A stretch of DNA of 64,000 nucleotides from contig CAZTTG010000019.1 in assembly GCA_964615935.1 (NCBI GenBank), positions 13,589 through 77,588 on the forward strand, read 5' to 3'. A program made the translations under genes and the position numbers. The notes beneath the pieces were generated by a model. The model ran no database searches and was not told where the DNA came from. It saw only the letters and a program-made list of their open reading frames with translations. Position 1 is the stretch's first letter, and the number at the start of each line of letters is the position of its first letter. This stretch comes from CAZTTG01 sp964615935. GTDB taxonomy: Bacteria; Planctomycetota; UBA1135; GCA-002686595. Positions 45,380-53,541 of the stretch are shown in pieces.

Positions 45380-46435
45380 TCAGGGCTGGATCGCGAACAT
45401 CACCGCGTCGGTCAAGCTGGTCGTGCTCGGGCTCGCGGGATCGCGCGACCAGGTCTGGGCGAAGACCAGCACCCCGGCGATCAGAGCCGGGTCGAAGCCC
45501 CCCTGGATCCAGGCGTTGAAGTCGAACGCGAAGGTGCCCGAGCAGTCGTTCGGCGGGGGGTTGCCGCCGGAGCTCAGCACCGCCGTGCGTCTGAGCGGAG
45601 GTAGCACGCACAGGGTGCCGCCCTGGAAGGGCTTCATGGCAGGCGTGAAGCCGTAGAACAGGAGCAGGTTCTTGTTGTTGATCAGGTCGATGGCCCCCAG
45701 GTCGAAGGGACTGGGGCTGGTCGCGCTGGGGATGCCCGAGGAGGTCATCCGCGGGGTGCAACCCAGGCTGTTGACCTTGGGCCTGCAGTAGCTCAGCGGG
45801 TCGGGACTCAGCGTGATGCGCGCGTTGTCCAGCCCGATGTCCCACGTATTCCAGACGTGGAAGACGGTCGGGTCTCCATAGTAGAACGTCACCCGGGTCA
45901 CGTTCTGGATGACCGTATTCCAGGCCACGTCGGGATCGCTGCAGGCGCCCTGGTGGTACCAGCCCGGGGGAAGGACCGAGCTCTGCACGTCGATGGCGTA
46001 ATCGAAGGTCTTCCAGCCCGTGCCGGGCTGCGGCACGGAGTCCGTCCCCAGGAAGTAGACCTCGCAATCATCGGGGGTGTAGTGCGGGGTTCCGTTGTCG
46101 TTGCGGAGTATCAGCGTCAGCTCGCGCTGGAACGCGATGGCAGTCGAATGCGTGATGAGGTCGACGCCGATCGCACTGACCCGCAGGGCGCGATAATCAC
46201 CGGTGAAGATGGAGGAACCATCCGTGCGGGGTTGGGGCACGTAGTTACCCAGCCAGGGTTCGTGCAGCCAGTAGCCGGGGTTGCCCCCGGTGGACTCGAT
46301 CCGGGTGCTGCCGGAGTTGAAGGTCCAACCGCCCATGTTCGTGCCGCCGTCGAAGGTATCGTGGATCGTCTGGGCGGCGCCGATGGTGGACAGTGCGCCC
46401 GCGACGAGGGGCACGAGAATCCCGAGGATCTTCAT
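45380..46435 (-). CDS. Secreted protein with planctomycete C-terminal domain
   Basis: The gene encodes 351 residues from an ATG preceded by AAGGAAG. A signal peptide (GILVPLVAGALSTIGAAQ) is followed by a jelly-roll-like domain of about 190 residues (TFDGGTNMGGWTFNSGS ... WNTWDIGLDNARITLS), similar in type to laminin-G or discoidin-like fibre proteins. The last 140 residues share the domain seen at the end of the propeller protein (VNSLGCTPRMTSSGIPSATS, PFQGGTLCVLPPLRRT, RDPASPSTTSLTDAVMF). It was probably derived by domain shuffling. No function is known. Confidence 0.8.
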   Translation of the reverse strand: MKILGILVPLVAGALSTIGAAQTIHDTFDGGTNMGGWTFNSGSTRIESTGGNPGYWLHEPWLGNYVPQPRTDGSSIFTGDYRALRVSAIGVDLITHSTAIAFQRELTLILRNDNGTPHYTPDDCEVYFLGTDSVPQPGTGWKTFDYAIDVQSSVLPPGWYHQGACSDPDVAWNTVIQNVTRVTFYYGDPTVFHVWNTWDIGLDNARITLSPDPLSYCRPKVNSLGCTPRMTSSGIPSATSPSPFDLGAIDLINNKNLLLFYGFTPAMKPFQGGTLCVLPPLRRTAVLSSGGNPPPNDCSGTFAFDFNAWIQGGFDPALIAGVLVFAQTWSRDPASPSTTSLTDAVMFAIQP

Positions 46436-46520
46436 GTATCTTCCTTTGCCTGCCTGGCCGAGGGCCCGCGGGGAGGACGTCGCGGGCCGCGGTTCATCAT
46501 AGCCCGCGGGCCGGAATCCG

Positions 46521-46750
46521 CTACACCGGCAGGTCGAAGCTCCCCAGGGTGAGGTACCCGCCGGGCGCCAGGCTTGAGCCGTCCGCGGCCAGGGCGTCGG
46601 CGCCGAGCTCCAGGCGGCGGTCCCGGCCGGCCCTCCTCGAGCAGCGGGGCGAGCCCCGGCCTGTGCCGTTCCTCCCAATTCCGGCCCGGCAGGGTCACGC
46701 GGGGCTCCCCGGTGGCTCAGCTCACGGATCGGCCCCCTGGACCGCTCGTC
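46521..46750 (-). pseudogene. Decayed C-terminal gene fragment
   Basis: Two minus-strand frames join across a one-base shift near 46624. Upstream is VTLPGRNWEERHRPGLAPLL and then EEG; downstream is RRLELGADALAADGSSLAPG ending in GYLTLGSFDLPV and a stop at 46521. The ending resembles the C-terminal beta domain of sugar-active enzymes (RLELGADAL...L.PG.YLTLG), but the parent gene is not identified. No start is visible. The whole 46436-46786 interval holds nothing else I can support. Confidence 0.35.
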
Positions 46751-46786
46751 CCCCCGCGCGGGCCGGGTGATCCCGACCCATTCGCC

Positions 46787-47602
46787 CTACTCGCGGGTGA
46801 AGACGTCGAGGAAGCGCTCGCCGGTCGAGGGCATGTATCCCGCGCCGCAGGGCAGGCCCGGGCGCTGGCCCTCCCGGAGGGGCGCGCGCGGCGGGCGAAC
46901 GCGAGGCCCGGCGGATCGCGCGAGGCGTCGCAGGCGCTCGAGGCGGTTCTCCGGGTCGGCCTCGAGAGCGGCGCGTTCGACCGCCGGTCCGGTTGCGCCC
47001 CGACCGTGGGCGGCGCGGTACTGTTCGAGGCGGCGCGCCAGCGCGGCGGGTTCGGGCAGCACGACGCCTCGGATCGAGCTCTCGAGGAGGCGCCGGCGCG
47101 CCCGCTCGCGGCTCGCCCGGCTCTCGGGGGACGCGTCGGGATCGGGAGGAGGGATCGGCGAGAGGTCCAGTGCCAGGATCGAGGGTCGATCCGTCTCGAT
47201 CACCAGCGCCCAGGGCTCGGGCCGGCGATCCGAGGCCTCGGCTCCGGGGGCGCTGCCGAGGGCGGCTCCGATCGCGGCGTCGTACTCCTCCGGAAGCCCG
47301 CGCCGCAGCCCGTCGATCGGCGCGCAGAACACGTGGCAGAGCGCCAGGTCCGCGCGCATCTCGTCGGATCCGTCGCGCACGACCTCGTCGGCCCACGTCG
47401 GGTGCCGCCGCGCGCGCTCGGCCTCGTCCGCCGGGACGATGATCAGGAAGAGCGGCATGCCGTCGCGGCTCGCCTTGCGGAAGGCCGAGTAGATCGTCGG
47501 CCACGCCTTCGGCGAGGCCGAAGGGTCCTGGGCGAAGGCGGGGGCGGCGAGGCCCGCCAGGGCGAGGGCGGCGAGGCGGCGGAAGGCTCTGCGGGTGTGT
47601 AT
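46787..47602 (-). CDS. Secreted protein of unknown function, apparent ATA start
   Basis: An in-frame ATG exists at 47458, but the 48 codons upstream encode a convincing signal peptide (HTRRAFRRLAALALAGLAAP, then AFAQDP). That region begins at an ATA codon (47602-47600), which has a perfect AAGGAG six bases ahead and no ATG, GTG or TTG. The true start is probably there, either as a rare ATA start or as a miscalled ATG. The mature part has an acidic alpha/beta character (PLFLIIVPADEAERARRHPT) and ends in PSTGERFLDVFTRE. Family not recognised. Confidence 0.6.
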   Translation of the reverse strand: MHTRRAFRRLAALALAGLAAPAFAQDPSASPKAWPTIYSAFRKASRDGMPLFLIIVPADEAERARRHPTWADEVVRDGSDEMRADLALCHVFCAPIDGLRRGLPEEYDAAIGAALGSAPGAEASDRRPEPWALVIETDRPSILALDLSPIPPPDPDASPESRASRERARRRLLESSIRGVVLPEPAALARRLEQYRAAHGRGATGPAVERAALEADPENRLERLRRLARSAGPRVRPPRAPLREGQRPGLPCGAGYMPSTGERFLDVFTRE

Positions 47603-47764
47603 GGATCGCTCCTTCCCCCCTAGGCCGGCCGGCGGAGGTCTCCTACACGCGTTGGCGGAGTTTCGAAGACTCCCCGCCCGGCCGCCGACCTGAGCGGCCT
47701 GGTGGCCCTGCCCCCTCGCCCTGTGCAGGCCAGCTCTTGGGCCCCTCCGCAGCGGCCGCCGTGT

Positions 47765-48565
47765 TCAGTCCTCGGGTCCGTCCGGCAGCACCCGGAGCTC
47801 GAGCACCAGCGGACGGTGGTCCGAGACGAGAGGCTCGTCGAGGACGTCCATCCGGACCACCCTGAGACGCTCCGCCGGTCGGTAGAGGATGTAGTCGATC
47901 TCGGTCTTGGGATCCCGTGAGTGGAACGTGAGGTGGTCCTCACCCTTGTCCGGATTCTCCCACTCCCTCCAGAGCAGGTCCATGACCGGGGAGTCGGGCC
48001 GCGAGTTGAAGTCGCCCGCGAGGATCACAGGTGTCGACTCCCGGGCGAAGAGAGCCATCACCTCGTTCGCCTGGGCGAGCCGTTGCTCCTCCGTGGCGTA
48101 CAGGTGAATCCCGACGACGATCACCTCGCTCCCGTCCTCCATCCGCAGGCGCGCCGCCAGTGCGGATCGGGGCTCGGCGCCGGGGGGTAGGACGTGGTTC
48201 TCCGATGCAAGGACAGGGAGGTGCGACAGCATCGCCATGCCGTATCGGCCGCCATCGTAGTCCATGAAGATCCCGAAGAGCGGCTCCATGCCGAGCCGTT
48301 CGCCTAGCCAGGCGGCCTGATCGATGTCGCCGGAGCGACCGCAGCGCTCATCGACCTCCTGGAGCGTCACGACGTCCGGCGCCACCGCCTCGATCACGGC
48401 TGCAGCCCGTTCGAGGTCCACCACGCCGTCGTTGCCGTGACCGTGCTTGATGTTGTAGGTCATGACGAGCAGTGTCGCGTCGTCCGACGGCGTGATGCTC
48501 CGGCATCCACCAATCGTGGGACCCACCACGCACAGGAACAGCAGGTAGGAAGGAAGGAATCGCAT
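47765..48565 (-). CDS. Endonuclease/exonuclease/phosphatase-family lipoprotein
   Basis: The gene encodes 266 residues with a lipoprotein-like signal (LLFLCVVGPTIGGCRS). Catalytic motifs of the family are in place: MTYNIKHGHGNDGVVDL, LQEVDERC, VGIHLYATEEQR, LAGDFNSRPDS and SDHRPLVLEL near the end. These enzymes cleave nucleic acid or phosphoester bonds with Mg2+. The frame runs further upstream into an IS3 transposase start, so the true start is ATG 48565 (or 48583) rather than 48688. Confidence 0.88.
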   Translation of the reverse strand: MRFLPSYLLFLCVVGPTIGGCRSITPSDDATLLVMTYNIKHGHGNDGVVDLERAAAVIEAVAPDVVTLQEVDERCGRSGDIDQAAWLGERLGMEPLFGIFMDYDGGRYGMAMLSHLPVLASENHVLPPGAEPRSALAARLRMEDGSEVIVVGIHLYATEEQRLAQANEVMALFARESTPVILAGDFNSRPDSPVMDLLWREWENPDKGEDHLTFHSRDPKTEIDYILYRPAERLRVVRMDVLDEPLVSDHRPLVLELRVLPDGPED

Positions 48566-48589
48566 GCTGGGCTCGGGGAACATCGTCGA

Positions 48590-48688
48590 GCCGGAGGAGG
48601 GTCTTGCCGCCACCGCCCGGCTCGGGGCCACCTCCGCCTCGCGGGGTTTGTGGATGGTCTGCTCGGCTGTGTATCGCTTCCTCGGCAT
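48590..48688 (-). mobile_element. IS3-family orfA N-terminal remnant
   Basis: MPRKRYTAEQTIHKPREAEV is the well-known start of IS3-family orfA transposases (usual form MPRKRYTxExIIHKLREAEV). After about 20 residues the similarity fades and the frame runs directly into the lipoprotein gene. The rest of the IS is missing. The region up to 48852 holds no other gene. It contains two copies of TGATCGTCCA near 48808-48827. Confidence 0.6.
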
Positions 48689-48852
48689 GGCTGTCCTCCT
48701 GGGCCTCGGATCCTGACATTCGGGGTGGACCCGGTCCAGGGGGGCAGATCAAGCCACCGAGGGGGCGGCCGCCGAGTTCACTCTCAGTGAGATGAGCCTC
48801 ATCGGCTGATCGTCCAGCTGATCGTCCAATGGGCAGGTCCTCTCGCCGTCGC

Positions 48853-49617
48853 TCACTGCACGCGGAGGACTACCTTGCGGACGTGCCGCTTGAACACGCG
48901 CATTCCACCCGCCTCGGAGACGACCCGCAGGATCGCGTCGGCGTCCCGCGCCACCACCCCGGAGAGCAGGGTGACGCCGGTTCCCCGGAAGGCCTCGGGC
49001 GCCAGCGGGGTGGATGCTCCCAGGAGGACCACCGCGCGGCAGCCGCGCGCGGCCTCGAGGAGCCCGTCGAGCGTGTGGTTGATGATCGCGGTCGACGAGA
49101 TCAGCGCGAGGCTGCATCGCGGGAGGGCGGCGCAGGCCTCCTCGGCGGGCCGCAGCTCGCCCTGCGGCTCGCTCACGCGCTCGAAGATCGTCAGGGAGCG
49201 GACCCTCTCCCGCAGCCGCTCGACCAGCGGAGCGAAGAAGCCGACCATGGCCACATCGTCGCCGCCCCCCAGTTCGAGGTGGTCGAGGACGTCGCCCTCG
49301 ATGTGCTCCTCCGAAGGGATGTTGGTGAGCGCGTTGGCGCAGGCCAGGCCCACCGCAGCGGCGATCGGGTTGGCCGAGGTGACCAGCGGCATCAGCTCGG
49401 AGACCCGGCGTCCGGCCAGCGGCCGGGCCTCCAGGTCGACGGTGCAGCCTCCCTCGGCGTCCCGGCGGAAGGTGTAGGCCAGACCCAGCCGGCCATCCGC
49501 GAGCAAGGCCGCGGAGTAGCCGAGCCCGATGCGCAGGTCGGCGACCTCTTCCGTCCCGGCGCGCTCGAGGGCCCGGGCCGCGATCCCGGCGGCGATTCCC
49601 GATCCGATCGTGGGCAT
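48853..49617 (-). CDS. DUF4213/DUF364 (putative heavy-metal chelation) protein
   Basis: The gene encodes 254 residues. An N-terminal DUF4213 segment (RIGLGYSAALLADGRLGLAY, ANALTN) precedes a Rossmann-like DUF364 domain (VAMVGFFAPLVERLRERVRS, ISSTAIINHTLDGLLE, VVLLGASTPLAPEAF, TLLSGVVARDADAIL). Family members are often associated with metal handling or cofactor synthesis, but the activity is not proven. The frame extends upstream without coding character; ATG 49617 fits the family start. It is divergent from the CxxCxGxG protein gene. Confidence 0.85.
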   Translation of the reverse strand: MPTIGSGIAAGIAARALERAGTEEVADLRIGLGYSAALLADGRLGLAYTFRRDAEGGCTVDLEARPLAGRRVSELMPLVTSANPIAAAVGLACANALTNIPSEEHIEGDVLDHLELGGGDDVAMVGFFAPLVERLRERVRSLTIFERVSEPQGELRPAEEACAALPRCSLALISSTAIINHTLDGLLEAARGCRAVVLLGASTPLAPEAFRGTGVTLLSGVVARDADAILRVVSEAGGMRVFKRHVRKVVLRVQ

Positions 49618-49724
49618 GGGATGCGCGCGCTCTCCGAAGGCCGCGTGCAAGGCCCCAGTATCCCACAGATGCGCCGCGCCGCAAATCCGGACCGGCCCGC
49701 CCCCCACGGGGGGGCCGGCGGGAC

Positions 49725-49730
49725 TATACT
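49725..49730 (+). promoter_or_regulatory. Possible -10 hexamer TATACT
   Basis: TATACT lies 39 bp ahead of the ATG at 49769, in the 150 bp shared with the divergent DUF364 gene. A G/C-only palindrome (CCCCCAC then GGGGGG) is just upstream and no -35 is visible. Confidence 0.4.
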
Positions 49731-49768
49731 CGCAGGCCTCACCCATCGGTCGTTCCATGGAGGCCGAC

Positions 49769-50632
49769 ATGCAGCACCGGAGAGCACTCGCCTGGCTCGG
49801 ATTGATCCTCGCGGTCGTCGCCGCCCCCTCCGCCGCCCAGGTCCGCGAGAGGCTCCCCGAGCCCAGCGTCGAGCGCGCCTGGGTCGAGGACGAGGAGGGG
49901 CTCCGGCAGTGGGCGGAGTACGACGAGACGTGCCCCGAATGCCGCGGCGCCCGGATCCGCCCCTGCCAGGGCTGCGCCGGCCGGGGGCTCTCGGCCTGCT
50001 CCGAGTGCGACGGGACCGAGAAGGCCAAGTGCCGGTCCTGCGCCGGCACGGGTGAGCTCCCCGATCCCCTGGTCGAGCTGCCCTGCATCTTCTGCAAGGG
50101 CGGGGGCTGGTACCACTGCCCCCTGTGCAACGCCCGCGGCTACTACGGCATCAAGGACGTCAAGCGCAAGATCAAGTGCGGGTCCTGCAAGACAACGGGC
50201 TTCCACGCCTGCGCGGCCTGTGAGGGCACGCGCCGCCTGCCGGTGGTCGTGGTGAAGCGCAAGGGGCCCGGCGAGGCCAAGCTCAAGGACCTGCTCGCCA
50301 CCCGGGAGCTCCTGCAGGCATGCCTGGTGGAGATGGACGCCTTCGAGCCCGCCGAGCGGCCCGGCAAGAGCGACAAGGCCCTCTCCAAGATCCTGGCCAA
50401 ACCCGCCCGGCAGCTCGAGGCCCTGGCGGGTATGCAGGACATGCTGGAGACGGTCGTCAAGGGCCTGACCAAGGCGGGGGCCAACCTCCAGAGCTACGAG
50501 GCCAACGTCACCCACCAGTACCTGGTCTTCAAGGACCGGACCCTCTTTCTGCTGAAGCACCAGGTCCTGCTCCTGGACCTCTGCATCGAGCGCGCCGAGC
50601 ACAACGAGCAAGTGGAAGCCGGAGGGAAGTAG
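49769..50632 (+). CDS. Secreted CxxCxGxG zinc-finger-like protein
   Basis: The gene encodes 287 residues. Start ATG 49769 is preceded by GGAGG; an ATG at 49757 is poorly placed. A signal peptide (LAWLGLILAVVAAPSAAQ) leads to an array of paired cysteine motifs like the DnaJ zinc-finger region: CPECRGARIRPCQGCAGRG, CSECDGTEKAKCRSCAGTG, CIFCKGGGWYHCPLCNARG and CGSCKTTGFHACAACEGT. A helical C-terminal half follows (NLQSYEANVTHQYLVFKDRT). It would be exported, so zinc or disulfide binding outside the cytoplasm is likely (inference). It lies 5 bp from the HtrA-like gene. Confidence 0.85.
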   Translation: MQHRRALAWLGLILAVVAAPSAAQVRERLPEPSVERAWVEDEEGLRQWAEYDETCPECRGARIRPCQGCAGRGLSACSECDGTEKAKCRSCAGTGELPDPLVELPCIFCKGGGWYHCPLCNARGYYGIKDVKRKIKCGSCKTTGFHACAACEGTRRLPVVVVKRKGPGEAKLKDLLATRELLQACLVEMDAFEPAERPGKSDKALSKILAKPARQLEALAGMQDMLETVVKGLTKAGANLQSYEANVTHQYLVFKDRTLFLLKHQVLLLDLCIERAEHNEQVEAGGK

Positions 50633-50637
50633 CCCGC

Positions 50638-53532
50638 ATGCACCGCACATACCCCAGAATCGGCCGCTGCCTTCCGCTCCTCCTCCTCGGCGCCCTGGCG
50701 CTGCTCGGTCCGCTGCCCGCCGCCAGCGCCCAGTCCCCCGTCTCCGAGGTGGTGGACCGCGCCTTCCCCGCCCTGGTCAACGTGTCGGTCTTCTTCGAGC
50801 GGACTCGCACGGGGAATGCCGCGAACGGGCCAGCTGACGTGAGGGTCCTGCGTCCAGCCACCGGCGTGATCCTCAGCCCCGGCGGCCTGGTCCTCACCAA
50901 CGCCCACCTCGTGGCCGAGATCCCCATCGGGGGGGGCGAGGAGCGGGGCGAGTTCTGGCTGGTGGTGGTGCTCGAGGGGGGTATGGGCATCCCCGCCAAG
51001 GTCGTCGCCAAGGACGAGCGCACCGACCTGGCCCTGCTTCAGATGGCCGTCAGGGAAAACGCCCGGCTGCCCGCCCTGCCGCTGACCCGCCTGGAGGGCA
51101 AGGTGCCCGGCGAGAGGGTCGTGGCCCTGAGCCTCCCCGACAGCCACTCGCGCAAGGCCTTCGCGGGGGTCCTGGCCTTCTGCGGCGGCCCGGTGCAGCT
51201 TCGCGACGCGCAGCTCTCCAGCGAGGAGGTGCTCATCAGCGACGCGCGTTTCCACGACATGCTGGACGGTGGGCCGCTGCTGGACTCCCGGGGGCGGGTC
51301 CTGGGCATCCACAACAGCTCGCACATCTCGCCGCTCCCGCCGGACTTCGAGGAGGGGGAGGAGGACGAGAAGGTCGAGAGCACCGACTACGCGGTCATCG
51401 TCTCGGCCACGGCGATCCGGAAGTCCTTCGGCGAGTGGCTCGAGGAGGAGCCCGGGGTCCCGCTCGAGGGAGCGGCGCCCGAGGTGGCCATCGAGGCGAT
51501 CCGCTCGATCGAGCCGAGCGTCGTGAGCGTCTGGACCGGCGCCGCGGAGGAGCACCCTACGGAGTCCGATCCCGGGGATCCCCACGCCCAGCGGCTGTCC
51601 GAGACCCTGGGCTCGGGGGTCGTCGTCGATCCCGCCGGTCTGGTACTGACCTGCGCCGACCTCTTCGGGGAGGACGTCGAGGCCGCGAGCGTCCGCCTGC
51701 CTTCGGGCGAGACGGTCGCGGGGAAGCTCGTGGCCATCGAGCGCTCGAAGAAGGTCGCGCTGGTCCTCCTCGAGCTTCCCGAGGGGGTGCATCTCGCCGC
51801 AGCTCCCCTCGCGGACTCCAGCGAGGCCATGGCCGGTGAGCTGGTCGCGGTCGTCGGCCGGCCCTTCGGCCGCACGCTCACCCTGAGCGTGGGCGTGCTC
51901 TCGGCCCTGGAGCGCGAGGGCTTCGTGCAGCTCGCCTCCTGGGTGCACCCGGGGCACTGGGGCGGCGCCATGGTGGACCGCACCGGGCGCCTCCTGGGCA
52001 TCGCCGTGGGTCAGCCCGAGGGGGCGGCGGGGCACACCACCGCCGAGAGCTACCTGGGCTTCGCCGCGCCCATCTCCGAGGTCCGCGAGCGATTCCTGAA
52101 CGAGTGGAGCGAGCACGGGGGAGCGGCGGGTCCGCCCGATCCCACCCCCTGCAGCGAGGAGGACGCCGCGCTGCGCCGCACCGCTGTCGCGCGCGTGGTG
52201 GCGGAGACCCGGAGCTCCATGATCAACGTCATCATCCAGCGGGCCGTCGAGAAGGAGAGCACCGGCTTCAACCCCTTCGGCCCGCCGGAGAAGGAGTTCA
52301 AGCTCCTGGGGCAGGGGTCGGGGGTGGTGATCGACGAGAGCGGCCTGGCGCTCTCCAACTGGCACGTGGTGGACGCCGCCATGGCTCCCGACGGGACCCA
52401 GAACGACGACCACAGGATCGAGGTCACGCTGGCGGACGGGCGGAGCTACACCGCCCGGGTGCTCAGCACCTCGCGCGACGACGACCTCTCCCTCCTGGCC
52501 CTTCAGCTCGAGGGCGCCGGGGACCTCAGTCCGGTCGAGCTGGGCGACTCCGACGCCATCCGGATGGGCGCGCCAGTGGTGGCCATCGGCAACCCCCACG
52601 GCCTCGCCAGCTCGGCCAGCGCGGGCATCGTCAGCGGCAAGGGAATCGACACCCGCATCGTGGGCCGCGCATATGAGTACAAGGGCATGATGATGACCGA
52701 TGCCGCCATCAATCCGGGCAACAGCGGCGGCGCGCTGCTCGACCTGGAGGGGCGCCTGGTGGGCATCAACAGCGCCGGCCGGGTCGGTGCGGGCATGGCC
52801 ATCCCGGTCAACAAGGCCCGCGAGGTCTTCCAGGATGCGCTGCTGTCCGCCGAGCGGCTGCGCAGCGCCTACATGGGTTTGAAGGTGACCGAGGGGGATG
52901 GGCACCTGGTGGTCCACTGGGTCGATCCCCACAGCCCGGCCTCCCGCGCGCAGGTGGAGGTCGGGGACCGGCTCCTGCGGGTGGGCGGCGAGGAGGTCGC
53001 GACCAGCATCGCCTTCGCCCAGGCCCGGATGCGTTCGCAGCCCGGCGAGGCCGTGACCCTCTCGATCGAGCGGCGGCGCGAGGAACTCGAGCTGGAGATC
53101 GTGCCCCTGAGCCACACGGCCTGGTGGGTCCGGCAGAGCTGCGGCCTCGAGGTCACCGAGCTCGACTACCGCTGGGAGAGCGAGCTCGTCCGGGAGGCCT
53201 GCGTGGCCCTGCACCGCGCATACACCGGCGATCCCGAGGGCCGACCCTCGCAGCTCATGAGCGGCGCGGTGCTCGTGGAGCGCGTGGTCCCACTGGACTC
53301 CCGGCACGACCTGAGCGTGTATCCCGGTGACCTGCTGCTGGGCATGAGCCGGGTGATCCGCGGCGCCATCATGGACCGGCACGAGCTGGTGCGCTTCGAG
53401 AGCCTCGCCGACCTGCGCGACTCGCTCGAGCCCCTCGCCACCAAGGAGGGTGAGACCTGCGAGCTCTGGCTGTGGCGAGAGGGCGAGATCCTGCGCGTCG
53501 AGGTCCTCGTGCGCCGGCCGAAGCGGCGGTGA
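50638..53532 (+). CDS. Triple HtrA-like protein, one active and two degenerate protease domains, plus PDZ
   Basis: The gene encodes 964 residues with a signal peptide. Three trypsin-fold modules of HtrA type follow one another. The first (about 30-260) keeps His (LTNAHLV) and Asp (RTDLALLQM) but has MLDGGPLL in place of GNSGG. The second (about 290-490) has lost all three (LTCADLFGED, SKKVALVLLE, GHWGGAMV). The third (about 520-750) is intact: LSNWHVVDAA, DDDLSLLAL and INPGNSGGALLDL. A PDZ domain (ASRAQVEVGDRLLRVGGEEV) and a further C-terminal module follow. It would act in the periplasm as a quality-control protease. Co-transcription with the CxxCxGxG gene is likely. Confidence 0.9.
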   Translation: MHRTYPRIGRCLPLLLLGALALLGPLPAASAQSPVSEVVDRAFPALVNVSVFFERTRTGNAANGPADVRVLRPATGVILSPGGLVLTNAHLVAEIPIGGGEERGEFWLVVVLEGGMGIPAKVVAKDERTDLALLQMAVRENARLPALPLTRLEGKVPGERVVALSLPDSHSRKAFAGVLAFCGGPVQLRDAQLSSEEVLISDARFHDMLDGGPLLDSRGRVLGIHNSSHISPLPPDFEEGEEDEKVESTDYAVIVSATAIRKSFGEWLEEEPGVPLEGAAPEVAIEAIRSIEPSVVSVWTGAAEEHPTESDPGDPHAQRLSETLGSGVVVDPAGLVLTCADLFGEDVEAASVRLPSGETVAGKLVAIERSKKVALVLLELPEGVHLAAAPLADSSEAMAGELVAVVGRPFGRTLTLSVGVLSALEREGFVQLASWVHPGHWGGAMVDRTGRLLGIAVGQPEGAAGHTTAESYLGFAAPISEVRERFLNEWSEHGGAAGPPDPTPCSEEDAALRRTAVARVVAETRSSMINVIIQRAVEKESTGFNPFGPPEKEFKLLGQGSGVVIDESGLALSNWHVVDAAMAPDGTQNDDHRIEVTLADGRSYTARVLSTSRDDDLSLLALQLEGAGDLSPVELGDSDAIRMGAPVVAIGNPHGLASSASAGIVSGKGIDTRIVGRAYEYKGMMMTDAAINPGNSGGALLDLEGRLVGINSAGRVGAGMAIPVNKAREVFQDALLSAERLRSAYMGLKVTEGDGHLVVHWVDPHSPASRAQVEVGDRLLRVGGEEVATSIAFAQARMRSQPGEAVTLSIERRREELELEIVPLSHTAWWVRQSCGLEVTELDYRWESELVREACVALHRAYTGDPEGRPSQLMSGAVLVERVVPLDSRHDLSVYPGDLLLGMSRVIRGAIMDRHELVRFESLADLRDSLEPLATKEGETCELWLWREGEILRVEVLVRRPKRR

Positions 53533-53541
53533 GGGCGCCGA

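Noticed and set aside
50494..53382. 962-codon minus-strand frame opposite the HtrA-like gene
   Set aside because: It is a shadow of the plus-strand protease gene, His/Val/Gly-rich without motifs.
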